From UBA6544 sp049601975 (GTDB lineage Bacteria; Pseudomonadota; Alphaproteobacteria; UBA8366), in assembly GCA_049601975.1 (NCBI GenBank), contig JBMYRC010000034.1, positions 1 through 34,171 of the forward strand: a stretch of 34,171 nucleotides of DNA. Reading direction: 5' to 3'. Position numbers and translations under genes: made by a program. Below, in pieces: positions 8,219-16,267 of the stretch; the first letter of the stretch is position 1; each line of letters opens with the position of its first letter. The notes under the pieces are model-generated. The model saw only the letters and a program-made list of their open reading frames with translations, ran no database searches and was not told the origin of the DNA.

Positions 8219-9262
8219 TCAGCCGTGCCGTTCGCGTGCCAACTGGGCGCCCTCGGCCATCGCCCGCAGTTTAGCTCGCGCGATATCAAGCGATAGTGGA
8301 ACCAACCCACAATCTGGAGCTGCCTGAATTTGATCCGCCGGCAAATACTTAGCCGCCGCTAGCAGTTTACCCGCCACCTGTTCCGGTGTTTCGATCTCAT
8401 CGATACCGTTGTCGATACAGCCGAACATAACCGTCTTCGACGGACAGAGACGAAGCAATTCTGGATCGAGCTTGGAGGCCTCAAATTCGAGGGCGAGCTG
8501 GTCAATCTTTGACCCTTCGAGCGCCTCGAGGATAACCGGATAGGTATCCATAATCGGACGCGGTACACCAGGCATCGGATAGCTATAACAAATATGCGCC
8601 GCCGTTTTGGCCGAATTCACCCCTTCCAGGCAACGATCCAACGCCGTGATACCCCACTCCTTCACCTTGTCCGGATATCGGCTGAAGACTGGCTCGTCAA
8701 ACTGGATCACCGCAACACCGAGCGCATCAAGCTCGCGGGCTTCTTCGTTCAACGCTGCCGCGACTTCCATCGCCATGGTGGCTTCATCGCCGTAATGTTC
8801 GTCGGCCGTGGAATCGACGACTGTCATTGGTCCCGGCATTGTAATCTTCACCGGCAGGTCGGTTTCAGCCAGCATGAATGCGGCATCTTTCTTAAGAATT
8901 GAACCCGACCGACGAACCGGGCCGATGCATCGTCCCACTTCGGCCAACCGCCGCTTGTTGCGGGTCCACTTTTTTGCCAATGTCTCGTAGTCGAATCCGT
9001 CTAAGCGGGACGTGATATAAGTGATATAGGAGCTCCGTCGCAGCTCGCCATCGCTGACGACGTCTATGCCGGCGCGAACTTGGTCATGAACCGTCAAACG
9101 TGTCGCGTCGTCGCGTGCGCTCTCCAACAAGTCGCCGCTGAAGAGCCAGTCCGCACCCTTACCGTGGACCTGCTTGCCTTCTGCATTCAGCGGCAATTGC
9201 TCCATCAGCCAAGCGGGCTTCGGCATTGAACCGACAACGGTTGTGACAAAAGTTTTCGGCAT
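8219..9262 (-). CDS. short MetE-like (cobalamin-independent methionine synthase family) protein
   Basis: A 347-aa protein matching only the C-terminal catalytic half of MetE; full MetE is about 750 aa. Zinc-site elements are present: His and Cys in HICYSYP, a Glu in ALEFEAS and a Cys in APDCGL. TMPGPMTV and VVSDGE/RRSS segments match the barrel. It should transfer a methyl group to a thiol such as homocysteine, but lacks the domain that binds polyglutamyl methyl-folate in long MetE, so the methyl donor is uncertain. Beside catabolic genes it could accept methyl groups from a demethylation step (inference). GGGAAG lies about seven bases upstream of the ATG. The next gene downstream, at 8061, is 157 bases away. 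Confidence 0.87.
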   Translation of the reverse strand: MPKTFVTTVVGSMPKPAWLMEQLPLNAEGKQVHGKGADWLFSGDLLESARDDATRLTVHDQVRAGIDVVSDGELRRSSYITYITSRLDGFDYETLAKKWTRNKRRLAEVGRCIGPVRRSGSILKKDAAFMLAETDLPVKITMPGPMTVVDSTADEHYGDEATMAMEVAAALNEEARELDALGVAVIQFDEPVFSRYPDKVKEWGITALDRCLEGVNSAKTAAHICYSYPMPGVPRPIMDTYPVILEALEGSKIDQLALEFEASKLDPELLRLCPSKTVMFGCIDNGIDEIETPEQVAGKLLAAAKYLPADQIQAAPDCGLVPLSLDIARAKLRAMAEGAQLARERHG

Positions 9263-9763
9263 GACGATTCTTCCCTTATTTCAATTCCCAACTCGGCGAA
9301 ACTGTATCCAATGCGTTGAACGTAGATGTGTGATTGGGATTAGGTACTCTCTCACCCCAAATTCCCATAGTCCATTAAATTTGGCACTCGCGGTGCATAT
9401 TGCCTTCAGTCAAAATTCACCACAAAACATTCTCGGTTCGGCTAAATCCAAGTGAGCTTCGTTTGAGATTTGGGTGACAGCTCCCGAGCTCACACGGTTT
9501 TAAGCACCCGAATTATGCGGACTGAGAACAACTCCTCGCTCGCCGCGCCAGAACCCCTATGCCTAATGCATCCAGTTCGTTGTTTTAAGTCAGCGTAGAC
9601 GCTGTTGGCACAACGAATTCTTTGACCCCAATTTTTTTGTTTTAAGCGGAAGCTGCCAAACAAGGTGTTAGCGAAGGACAGTCAAAACCGCACCACTATT
9701 CTCCCTGTGGAGCTTCTATAGGGAACAAATTTTGTCGCGTTACCTTACGCAGTTTCACCCGGA
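9263..9763. other. non-coding stretch upstream of MetE-like gene and FNR-type box
   Basis: About 500 bases without a convincing gene. The short ORFs here lack ribosome-binding sites and family resemblance. A 7-base inverted repeat CCAAATT/AATTTGG (9357-9363 and 9378-9384) lies about 95-120 bases before the MetE-like start and could be an operator or the leader hairpin of that gene. Two TGTTTTAAG(T/C) copies occur near 9580 and 9638. I could not recognise a SAM riboswitch in the leader. Confidence 0.35.
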
Positions 9764-9805
9764 TTGATGTCGATCAATTCGATCGGACGCGCCAATCCAT
9801 ATACT
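9764..9805 (+). promoter_or_regulatory. FNR/CRP-type box with correctly spaced -10 element
   Basis: TTGATGTCGATCAA at 9764-9777 is a perfect match to the FNR-family consensus TTGATNNNNATCAA. A TATACT hexamer lies at 9800-9805. If transcription starts near 9812, the box centre is at about -41.5, the normal class II activator position. The first gene downstream is the NapC/NirT-like cytochrome at 9916, a typical target of oxygen- or NO-sensing FNR, FnrL, Dnr or NnrR regulators. Which regulator binds cannot be told from the site. Confidence 0.7.
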
Positions 9806-9915
9806 CAACCTATTAGCTTAACGATTTTCAAATCGAATGGCTCAACGATGTGACAAGTCTATGACCCGATGCACCACCTATACGGAGAAACAGAATTCTA
9901 CGGTTTTGGAGGACA

Positions 9916-10254
9916 TTGTCTCAACTCCCAATCAAGTACCCTATCGCCGGATTACCGGTGGTGTTTCTGGCCGGCACACTTTTTTGGGGAGCTTTCAACT
10001 GGAGTTTGGAACTGACCAATACAGAAAATTTCTGTACGTCATGCCACGCCATGAAAACCTACTTATTTGAGGAATACAAAAGCTCCGTCCATTACGCCAA
10101 CCGAACGGGCGTACGTGCATCATGTCCGGATTGCCACGTCCCACGAGAGTGCGCCCACAAAGTGGTGCGAATGATTCAGGCGAGCAATGAACTGCTCCAT
10201 TGGATGCGGGGCTCAATCGTTACCCGAGAGAAATTCTCGCACAACAGGCCTTAA
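9916..10254 (+). CDS. truncated NapC/NirT-type membrane cytochrome c (two haem motifs)
   Basis: A 112-aa product with one N-terminal transmembrane anchor (about residues 9-30), then two haem-attachment motifs, CTSCHAM and CPDCH, in the order and spacing of the first half of NapC/NirT/NrfH quinol dehydrogenases. These anchor in the inner membrane and pass electrons from quinol to periplasmic reductases. Normal NapC/NirT proteins carry four such motifs in about 200 aa. This one stops right after the segment following haem 2, and no further CxxCH appears in any frame up to 10585. The start is TTG, favoured by GGAGG four bases upstream. No reductase gene is adjacent. It may be a functional diheme relic or a truncated pseudogene. 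Confidence 0.72.
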   Translation: MSQLPIKYPIAGLPVVFLAGTLFWGAFNWSLELTNTENFCTSCHAMKTYLFEEYKSSVHYANRTGVRASCPDCHVPRECAHKVVRMIQASNELLHWMRGSIVTREKFSHNRP

Positions 10255-10526
10255 ACCTGACGAGCTTTGGCTATCAATAAGGTTTTGATAAAAGGTGAAT
10301 TGAGAAATTCGGTCTCGGCCTAACAAAGAGGTATACATTTCAGAACCGACAACACGGCGTGTAAAATCCACACGGAACCGAGCTTCCGCAAATAATTGCA
10401 TATTTATTAATCAGCTCTGCCTTGCAGCCTATTATTTAACCACGCATGGTGCCGAAAATTCCGATCGCATCTGAAGAAAAAATAATTATTCCAGTGTTAT
10501 CAAGCGATTAATGCGTTTCTCATATA
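10255..10526. other. urtA upstream region, no gene
   Basis: With the promoter that follows, this is about 330 AT-rich bases between the truncated cytochrome and urtA. No ORF looks real. An ACCA-CGCA-TGGT palindrome at 10439-10450 overlaps a TGGTGC half-site (10447-10452) of the kind found in NtrC sites, roughly 100 bases before the predicted urtA start point. The other half does not match the NtrC consensus at the normal spacing, so this is only a weak enhancer candidate. Confidence 0.3.
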
Positions 10527-10541
10527 TGGCATGACTGTTGC
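10527..10541 (+). promoter_or_regulatory. sigma-54 (RpoN)-type promoter of the urea operon
   Basis: TGGCATGACTGTTGC has the invariant GG (10528-10529) and GC (10540-10541) separated by exactly ten bases, close to the RpoN consensus TGGCACG-N4-TTGC. Transcription would begin about 12 bases after the GC, near 10553, leaving a leader of about 33 bases before the urtA ATG at 10586, with GGGAG as ribosome-binding site. Nitrogen-limitation control through NtrC and RpoN is well known for urea transport and urease operons. Confidence 0.72.
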
Positions 10542-10585
10542 CATAGTGATCCTGAATGCAATCAATCCTCTATTGGGAGCCATAG

Positions 10586-11875
10586 ATGAATCTCTTTAAG
10601 AAAGCCGGGCGGGGTCTTGCGATCGCTGGAACCGCGACGGCATTAGTGATGGGTGGAGCAGCTTCGGCGGCGGAAACGATCAAAGTTGGGGTCCTGCACT
10701 CCTTGTCCGGAACGATGGCGATCAGCGAGACCACGCTGAAGGATACGATCCTGATGATGGTCGACGATCTGAACAAGAACGGCGGGCTGATCGGCAAGAA
10801 GGTCGAAGCGGTCGTCGTCGATCCAGCTTCGAACTGGCCGCTGTTTGCCGAGAAGGCGCGTGAGTTGATCACTGCGAAGAAGGTCGACGTGGTGTTCGGC
10901 TGCTGGACCTCCGTGTCGCGAAAATCGGTTCTGCCGGTTTTCGAAGAGCTGAACAGCATGCTGTTCTACCCAGTCCAGTATGAGGGCGAAGAGTCGTCCC
11001 GTAATGTGTTCTACACAGGTGCGGCACCGAACCAGCAAGCCATTCCGGCTGTCGACTATCTGATGAGCGAAGACGGCGGCGGCGCCAAACGCTGGGTGTT
11101 GCTCGGGACGGATTATGTTTATCCGCGCACGACCAATAAAATCCTGCGCGCCTATCTAAATTCGAAAGGTGTAAAGGACTCCGACATCATGGAGAACTAC
11201 ACACCGTTCGGTCATTCCGATTGGCAGACCATCGTCGCAGACGTGAAGAAGTTTGGCGCGGCTGGTCAGAAGACAGCCGTTGTCTCGACAATTAATGGCG
11301 ACGCGAATGTGCCGTTCTACAAGGAACTCGCCAACCAGGGCATCAACGCCGAAGACATCCCCGTCGTCGCCTTCTCGGTTGGTGAGGAAGAACTTGCTGG
11401 TCTCGACACCAAGCCGCTGGTCGGACATCTCGCCGCCTGGAACTACTTCATGAGCGTTGAGACACCTGAGAACACGGCCTTCATCAAGAAGTGGCACACC
11501 TTCATCAAGGACGAAAAGCGGGTTACCAACGATCCGATGGAAGCGCACTACATTGGCTTCAACATGTGGGTCCAGGCCGTCAAACAGGCCGGCACCACCG
11601 ATGTCGATGCGGTTCGCCAAGCCATGTACGGCCAGAAGGTGAAAAACCTGACGGGCGGCATGTCCGTGATGAACACCAACCATCACCTCTCCAAGCCGGT
11701 CCTGATCGGCGAAGTGCAGGCAGATGGTCAGTTCGATACGGTTTGGAGCACGGACGGTCTCGTGAAGGGCGACGCCTGGAGCGATTTCATTCCGGAAAGC
11801 AAAAAGCTGACCGCCGATTGGACCTATCCCTGGGTCTGCGGCAACTGTACCAAACCCGCCTACCTGACCAACTAA
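10586..11875 (+). CDS. urtA: urea ABC transporter substrate-binding protein UrtA
   Basis: A 429-aa periplasmic binding protein. The N terminus has a signal peptide (Lys/Arg-rich start, hydrophobic core, cleavage near GAASAAE), then IKVGVLHSLSGTMAISE, characteristic of the UrtA/AmiC branch of branched-chain amino-acid-type binding proteins. VFGCWTSVSRKSVLPVFE and the C-terminal WVCGNCTKP are also typical of UrtA. It captures urea in the periplasm and delivers it to UrtBC. The ATG at 10586 has GGGAG at 10575-10579. It is first in the urt-ure cluster, behind a sigma-54-type promoter, and is followed by a stable hairpin that may raise its transcript level relative to downstream genes. Confidence 0.95.
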   Translation: MNLFKKAGRGLAIAGTATALVMGGAASAAETIKVGVLHSLSGTMAISETTLKDTILMMVDDLNKNGGLIGKKVEAVVVDPASNWPLFAEKARELITAKKVDVVFGCWTSVSRKSVLPVFEELNSMLFYPVQYEGEESSRNVFYTGAAPNQQAIPAVDYLMSEDGGGAKRWVLLGTDYVYPRTTNKILRAYLNSKGVKDSDIMENYTPFGHSDWQTIVADVKKFGAAGQKTAVVSTINGDANVPFYKELANQGINAEDIPVVAFSVGEEELAGLDTKPLVGHLAAWNYFMSVETPENTAFIKKWHTFIKDEKRVTNDPMEAHYIGFNMWVQAVKQAGTTDVDAVRQAMYGQKVKNLTGGMSVMNTNHHLSKPVLIGEVQADGQFDTVWSTDGLVKGDAWSDFIPESKKLTADWTYPWVCGNCTKPAYLTN

Positions 11876-11893
11876 TCGGGTAATTGAATGGGC

Positions 11894-11925
11894 CCCCGGG
11901 ACCTTTCAGCAAGAAAGGCCCGGGG
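11894..11925 (+). terminator. intercistronic hairpin between urtA and urtB
   Basis: The arms CCCCGGG(A)CCTTTC (11894-11907) and GAAAGGCCCGGGG (11913-11925) pair over 13 bp with one bulged A and a five-base AGCAA loop. No T run follows, so a full intrinsic terminator is unlikely. It probably protects the urtA mRNA 3' end or gives partial termination, as seen after many binding-protein genes. Confidence 0.65.
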
Positions 11926-11982
11926 AACACCCCCCGCGACCCGTCAAAGATAACAATAATTTCGTAGCTTGGTAGATCCATT

Positions 11983-13617
11983 GTGATGGCCAGATTTGTG
12001 TATTGCCTGTTCTTGTTCGTCTCCACGGCGGCCGCTGCGGGAACGGATGAGAGATCGCTTACGGCTCTCGTCGCAGGTCTAGGCGCTAAGAGCTTCTCCC
12101 AGAAAGCAAAAACTGTGGAGGCACTTGCGGCCACCGGCGACCATCGGGCATTGGCAGTGCTCGAGGCAATGCTCGAACGGCGCCTCTATACACACAAGTC
12201 GGATAACCGGATCGTGATTGCGGTAAAGGTCGACAAGATGTTCGAGATCATCGCGCCACTTTACCAAATGAAAATCGCCACCGTTGCCAAAGGGGCGCTC
12301 AAGAAGGTCCGCATCAACAATCGTCTACGCCAGCAGCTGAAAGCCTCTATCGGCGCGCTCAGCCTCCAGCATAAAGACCCGGCCCGGCGCATTGCCGCTG
12401 CCGATGCGGTCTTCAAATCACGGCCTGCCGCGATGATTGCCCCGCTCAAGGCGGCGTTGCAATCGGAGCCGAGTGACAACGTGAAAACACGATTGCGCCG
12501 CGCTATTGCATCGGCGGAACTTGCTCATTCAAAGGAGCCCACCACGCGGCTCGCCGCCATCAATACGCTGGCCGAATTCGGCGGGCCCGATATCGGCGGC
12601 CTGTTGAAAGGTCTGCTGATAAAACGTGACGATGGAGCATTCCCGGAGGCGGACGCAAACGTCCGCGCCGCCGCGCAAGAGGTTCTCGATGAAGTCGAAC
12701 GATCGGCGGCGTTTTGGGCGACGGTCGAAAGCTTGTTCCAAGGCATAAGTCTCGGCTCCGTGCTACTGCTCGCCGCGATCGGGCTCGCGATTACCTTCGG
12801 CGTCATGGGTGTGATAAACATGGCCCACGGAGAGATGGTGATGTTGGGCGCCTACACGACTTTCGTCGTGCAGGAAATCTTCCGGGCCTATGCCCCGCAT
12901 CTATTCGACCTGTCGCTGTTCGCTGCCATTCCGTCCGCCTTTCTTGTCGCAGGATTGGTTGGCGTCGCCATCGAACGCGGGGTTATTCAGTTCCTCTACG
13001 GACGATCGCTCGAGACCTTGCTCGCAACCTGGGGCATTAGCCTGATCCTGCAGCAATTGGTGCGCAGCATCTTCGGCCCCACCAACCGCGAGGTCGGCAC
13101 ACCGAGTTGGATGCAGGGCGCTTTCGAGACCGCAAGTGGCATCTCGCTGACCTATAACCGGGTCGCCATTATCTTCTTCTCACTCGGTGTGTTGTTGATG
13201 CTCTTACTGGTCCTGCGCAAGACCTGGTTCGGCCTGCAAATGCGCGCCGTGACGCAAAACCGGCCGATGGCCAGCGCCATGGGAATCCGCACCGGTTGGG
13301 TTGACGCCATGACTTTCGGGCTGGGGTCGGGCATCGCCGGGATCGCAGGCGTCGCGCTGAGCCAGATCGACAACGTGAGCCCAAACTTGGGCCAAGCTTA
13401 TATCATCGACTCGTTCTTGGTTGTTGTCTTCGGCGGTGTCGGCAACTTGTGGGGCACTTTGGTCGGCGCGATGTCGCTCGGTATCGTCAATAAGTTCTTG
13501 GAGCCCTACGCGGGTGCGGTCCTGGGAAAGATCTTCGTTCTCGTCGCCGTCATTCTATTCATCCAAAAACGCCCGCGAGGTCTCTTTGCCCTCAAAGGCC
13601 GCGCGGTGGAGAGCTGA
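11983..13617 (+). CDS. urtB: urea ABC transporter permease UrtB
   Basis: A 544-aa permease in two parts. Residues 1-20 form a signal-like segment. About 25-230 are helical, HEAT-like repeats rich in Ala, Leu and Arg, as usual for proteobacterial UrtB and likely periplasmic. From about 250 the LivH-type membrane domain begins (GISLGSVLLLAAIGLAITFGVM, then GVINMAHGEMVMLGAYT), with several more membrane segments. It forms the urea channel with UrtC. GTG at 11983 is directly followed by ATG at 11986, so either may be the start; no strong ribosome-binding site is seen. The stop is one base before urtC begins. Confidence 0.94.
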   Translation: MMARFVYCLFLFVSTAAAAGTDERSLTALVAGLGAKSFSQKAKTVEALAATGDHRALAVLEAMLERRLYTHKSDNRIVIAVKVDKMFEIIAPLYQMKIATVAKGALKKVRINNRLRQQLKASIGALSLQHKDPARRIAAADAVFKSRPAAMIAPLKAALQSEPSDNVKTRLRRAIASAELAHSKEPTTRLAAINTLAEFGGPDIGGLLKGLLIKRDDGAFPEADANVRAAAQEVLDEVERSAAFWATVESLFQGISLGSVLLLAAIGLAITFGVMGVINMAHGEMVMLGAYTTFVVQEIFRAYAPHLFDLSLFAAIPSAFLVAGLVGVAIERGVIQFLYGRSLETLLATWGISLILQQLVRSIFGPTNREVGTPSWMQGAFETASGISLTYNRVAIIFFSLGVLLMLLLVLRKTWFGLQMRAVTQNRPMASAMGIRTGWVDAMTFGLGSGIAGIAGVALSQIDNVSPNLGQAYIIDSFLVVVFGGVGNLWGTLVGAMSLGIVNKFLEPYAGAVLGKIFVLVAVILFIQKRPRGLFALKGRAVES

Positions 13618-13618
13618 G

Positions 13619-14779
13619 ATGGAACACCGGGGCATATTATTACCCTTCCTGCTGAAGGCCCCGACGGGTGGGCGGATAATGCTGGCGGTACTCGCCATCC
13701 TCGCCGTCGCCGTGCCTATTTTGAATTTGGCGGTCCCCGTGGAGTCGGCCCTCCACGTACCCACTTACGTCGTGGCGCTGCTTGGTAAGTATCTCTGCTT
13801 CGCCTTGCTCGCGATCAGCGTCGATCTGATCTGGGGATACTGCGGCATTCTGAGCCTCGGACACGGCGCTTTCTTTGCGCTCGGCGGCTACACCATGGGC
13901 ATGTACCTGATGCGCCAAATCGGTGATCGCGGTGTCTATAAGAACCCGGAGCTACCCGACTTCATGGTGTTCCTGAATTGGAAGGAGCTCCCCTGGTATT
14001 GGACGGGTTTCGACATTTTCCCCTTCGCCATGCTGATGGTGGTCCTGGCGCCGGGCCTATTGGCATTGCTCTTCGGATTCTTCGCTTTTCGCTCGCGGGT
14101 GACCGGCGTCTATTTGTCGATCATCACGCAAGCGATGACATTCGCACTGCTGCTCGCCTTCTTCCGCAACGATATGGGCTTTGGTGGGAACAACGGCCTG
14201 ACCGATTTTAAGGAACTGCTCGGCTTCAACCTGCAGGAGGGGACGACCCGCGCAGCCCTCTTCACAGCCTCCACCGTGGCGCTGGCCGGTGGTTACCTGA
14301 TCTCGCTCTTTATCGTGCGATCAAAGTTGGGACGCGTATTGGTCGCGATCCGCGATGCGGAAAGCCGGACGCGCTTCCTCGGCTACAGGGTCGAATATTA
14401 TAAGCTCTTCATCTTCGTCATATCCGCGATGATGGCGGGTGTTGCGGGGGCGCTCTATGTCCCGCAGGTCGGCATCATCAATCCGGGCGAATTTGCGCCC
14501 GCCAACTCCATTGAGATTGTGGTTTGGGTTGCGCTTGGCGGCCGAGGCACATTGCATGGCGCGGCGCTTGGCGCCGTTTTGGTGAATTTCGCTAAGACCT
14601 ACCTGACCGGCGCCGCACCGGATTTCTGGCTCTTCTTCCTTGGCGCCCTCTTCGTCTTCGTGACGATCTTCTTGCCGAAGGGTATCTCCGGTCTGTTGTC
14701 CCGCACCTCGGGCAGCCTTCCAGACCTATCACGGCTCAAAGGCATTCTTGCTAAGCTGATGCCGAAAGGGGCGCTGTAA
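13619..14779 (+). CDS. urtC: urea ABC transporter permease UrtC
   Basis: A 386-aa LivM-type permease. The membrane segments include AVLAILAVAVPIL near the N terminus, then the conserved YCGILSLGHGAFFALGGYTMG loop and the late VVWVALGGRGTLHGAALGA region. It pairs with UrtB to form the urea channel. The frame is open upstream to 13421, but that part overlaps urtB in another frame and has no membrane-protein character. The ATG at 13619, one base after the urtB stop with GGAG before it, is the correct start. Its TAA stop shares one base with the urtD ATG, so translation is coupled. Confidence 0.95.
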   Translation: MEHRGILLPFLLKAPTGGRIMLAVLAILAVAVPILNLAVPVESALHVPTYVVALLGKYLCFALLAISVDLIWGYCGILSLGHGAFFALGGYTMGMYLMRQIGDRGVYKNPELPDFMVFLNWKELPWYWTGFDIFPFAMLMVVLAPGLLALLFGFFAFRSRVTGVYLSIITQAMTFALLLAFFRNDMGFGGNNGLTDFKELLGFNLQEGTTRAALFTASTVALAGGYLISLFIVRSKLGRVLVAIRDAESRTRFLGYRVEYYKLFIFVISAMMAGVAGALYVPQVGIINPGEFAPANSIEIVVWVALGGRGTLHGAALGAVLVNFAKTYLTGAAPDFWLFFLGALFVFVTIFLPKGISGLLSRTSGSLPDLSRLKGILAKLMPKGAL

Positions 14780-15564
14780 TGAATATACCACACGGAAATG
14801 TTCTGATCGGCACGAGCGATCCAAAGTTCGAGCCGATCCTGTACCTTGATGGTGTCTCTGTATCGTTCGACGGATTCCGGGCCCTCAACAACCTGAGCTT
14901 CTATGTCGAGCCAGGCGAGTTGCGCGCCATCATCGGCCCGAACGGCGCGGGCAAAACCACGATGATGGATGTCATTACCGGTAAAACCCGCCCTGATACC
15001 GGAACCGTTCTTTTCAAAGGTTCGATTGACCTGACCAAGTCCGACGAAACCGATATCGCCAACCTCGGCGTCGGACGTAAGTTTCAGAAACCGACGATCT
15101 TCGAGCACCACACCGTCTTCGAGAATCTCGAATTGGCGCTGGCGGGCGACAGATCCGTATTTGCTTCTCTATTCTTTAAGATCGACACGGAGAAGCGGGA
15201 ACGCATCGAGACAGTTCTGCAAACGATTGCCCTCGCCAATCTGCGTGAGGAGATTGCGGGTTCACTTTCTCATGGCCAAAAGCAGTGGCTCGAAATCGGC
15301 ATGTTGTTGATCCAAGACCCGGAACTCTTGTTGGTGGACGAGCCGGCGGCGGGTATGACCGATGCCGAGACCGCACAAACGTCGGATATGCTGAAGGAGA
15401 TTGCGCGTGACCATTCGGTGGTTGTTGTCGAACATGACATGGAGTTTGTGAAATCGCTCGAATCGAAGGTCACGGTTTTGCACGAAGGGTCGGTCCTCGC
15501 GGAAGGCTCCCTCGAGACCGTACAGAAGGACCCGACCGTTATTGAAGTTTACCTGGGGCGTTGA
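14779..15564 (+). CDS. urtD: urea ABC transporter ATP-binding protein UrtD
   Basis: A 261-aa ABC ATPase of the LivG type. Walker A is GPNGAGKTT, the signature is LSHGQKQ (typical of UrtD instead of LSGGQ), Walker B is LLLVDEPAAGM, and the switch His lies in VVEHDME. With UrtE it powers urea import. The start overlaps the urtC stop by one base (TAATG). The first 20 residues precede the ABC domain and are poorly conserved in the family, so a slightly later start is possible. Confidence 0.95.
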   Translation: MNIPHGNVLIGTSDPKFEPILYLDGVSVSFDGFRALNNLSFYVEPGELRAIIGPNGAGKTTMMDVITGKTRPDTGTVLFKGSIDLTKSDETDIANLGVGRKFQKPTIFEHHTVFENLELALAGDRSVFASLFFKIDTEKRERIETVLQTIALANLREEIAGSLSHGQKQWLEIGMLLIQDPELLLVDEPAAGMTDAETAQTSDMLKEIARDHSVVVVEHDMEFVKSLESKVTVLHEGSVLAEGSLETVQKDPTVIEVYLGR

Positions 15565-15567
15565 ACG

Positions 15568-16263
15568 ATGCTGGCTGTGAGCAATATCGATCTGTTCTAT
15601 GGCGCCAGTCAGGCGCTTTGGGATGTTTCTCTGTCGGCGGGAAAAGGGGCAGTCACCTGCATTCTCGGTCGGAACGGCGTCGGTAAGACCAGCTTGCTGC
15701 GCGCTATTGCCGGCCAACAATCCATTGCTGCGGGCGATATCGAGCTCGAAGGAGAAAACATTACGGGATTGCCGCCGCACGCGCGCACCCGGCGCGGCGT
15801 CGCCTATGTGCCGCAAGGACGTGAGATATTCCCGCTGCTGACGGTTGCGGAAAACCTCAAGACCGGTTTCGCTCCCTTGAAGAAAGCTAACCGCAGCATT
15901 CCAGGGGAAATCTTCGAACTCTTCCCTGTCCTTTATGAGATGCTTGGACGGCGTGGCGGCGATCTTTCCGGTGGCCAGCAACAGCAACTCGCCATCGCAC
16001 GCGCGCTTGTGACCCGGCCGAAGTTGCTTATCCTGGATGAGCCGACCGAAGGTATCCAACCCTCGATCATCAAGGATATCGAGCGCGTCATCGGCCTGTT
16101 GCGGGATCGCGGCGATATGGCGATCTTGCTGGTGGAACAGTATTTTGAGTTTGCCCGAGACCTCGCGGATAATTTCGCGGTCATGGATCGGGGCGCGATC
16201 GTGCTATCGGGCATGCGCGACGACATGGTGGAGAGCGATGTACGGCGACATCTTACCGTCTGA
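15568..16263 (+). CDS. urtE: urea ABC transporter ATP-binding protein UrtE
   Basis: A 231-aa LivF-type ABC ATPase. It shows Walker A GRNGVGKTS, signature LSGGQQQQLA, Walker B LLILDEPTEGIQPS and a switch region near LLVEQYFEF. It forms the heterodimeric motor with UrtD. It starts three bases after the urtD stop and ends four bases before the ureD ATG, tying uptake and hydrolysis genes into one transcript. Confidence 0.95.
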   Translation: MLAVSNIDLFYGASQALWDVSLSAGKGAVTCILGRNGVGKTSLLRAIAGQQSIAAGDIELEGENITGLPPHARTRRGVAYVPQGREIFPLLTVAENLKTGFAPLKKANRSIPGEIFELFPVLYEMLGRRGGDLSGGQQQQLAIARALVTRPKLLILDEPTEGIQPSIIKDIERVIGLLRDRGDMAILLVEQYFEFARDLADNFAVMDRGAIVLSGMRDDMVESDVRRHLTV

Positions 16264-16267
16264 AGCC

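Noticed and set aside
9837..10070. 77-aa ORF starting at 9837
   Set aside because: It overlaps the cytochrome gene in another frame and has no recognisable motif; the haem motifs are in the 9916 frame.
10439..10452. NtrC enhancer site
   Set aside because: Only one half (TGGTGC) matches the consensus; the partner half at standard spacing does not. Mentioned only as a weak candidate.
10547..10576. TGATCC-N18-TATTGG just before urtA, resembling the ECF promoters
   Set aside because: Its start point would lie at the ATG and its -10 overlaps the GGGAG ribosome-binding site. The sigma-54 element is far better placed, and one such match by chance is expected in a window this size.
13421..13618. 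N-terminal extension of urtC
   Set aside because: It overlaps urtB in another frame, is Ser/Arg-rich and not membrane-like; ATG 13619 directly after the urtB stop is correct.
15262..16059. 265-aa ORF antisense to urtD/urtE
   Set aside because: Shadow of two certain ABC ATPase genes.
16037..16267. N-terminal extension of ureD
   Set aside because: It lies within urtE in a different frame with no UreD similarity; ATG 16268 gives the normal length.
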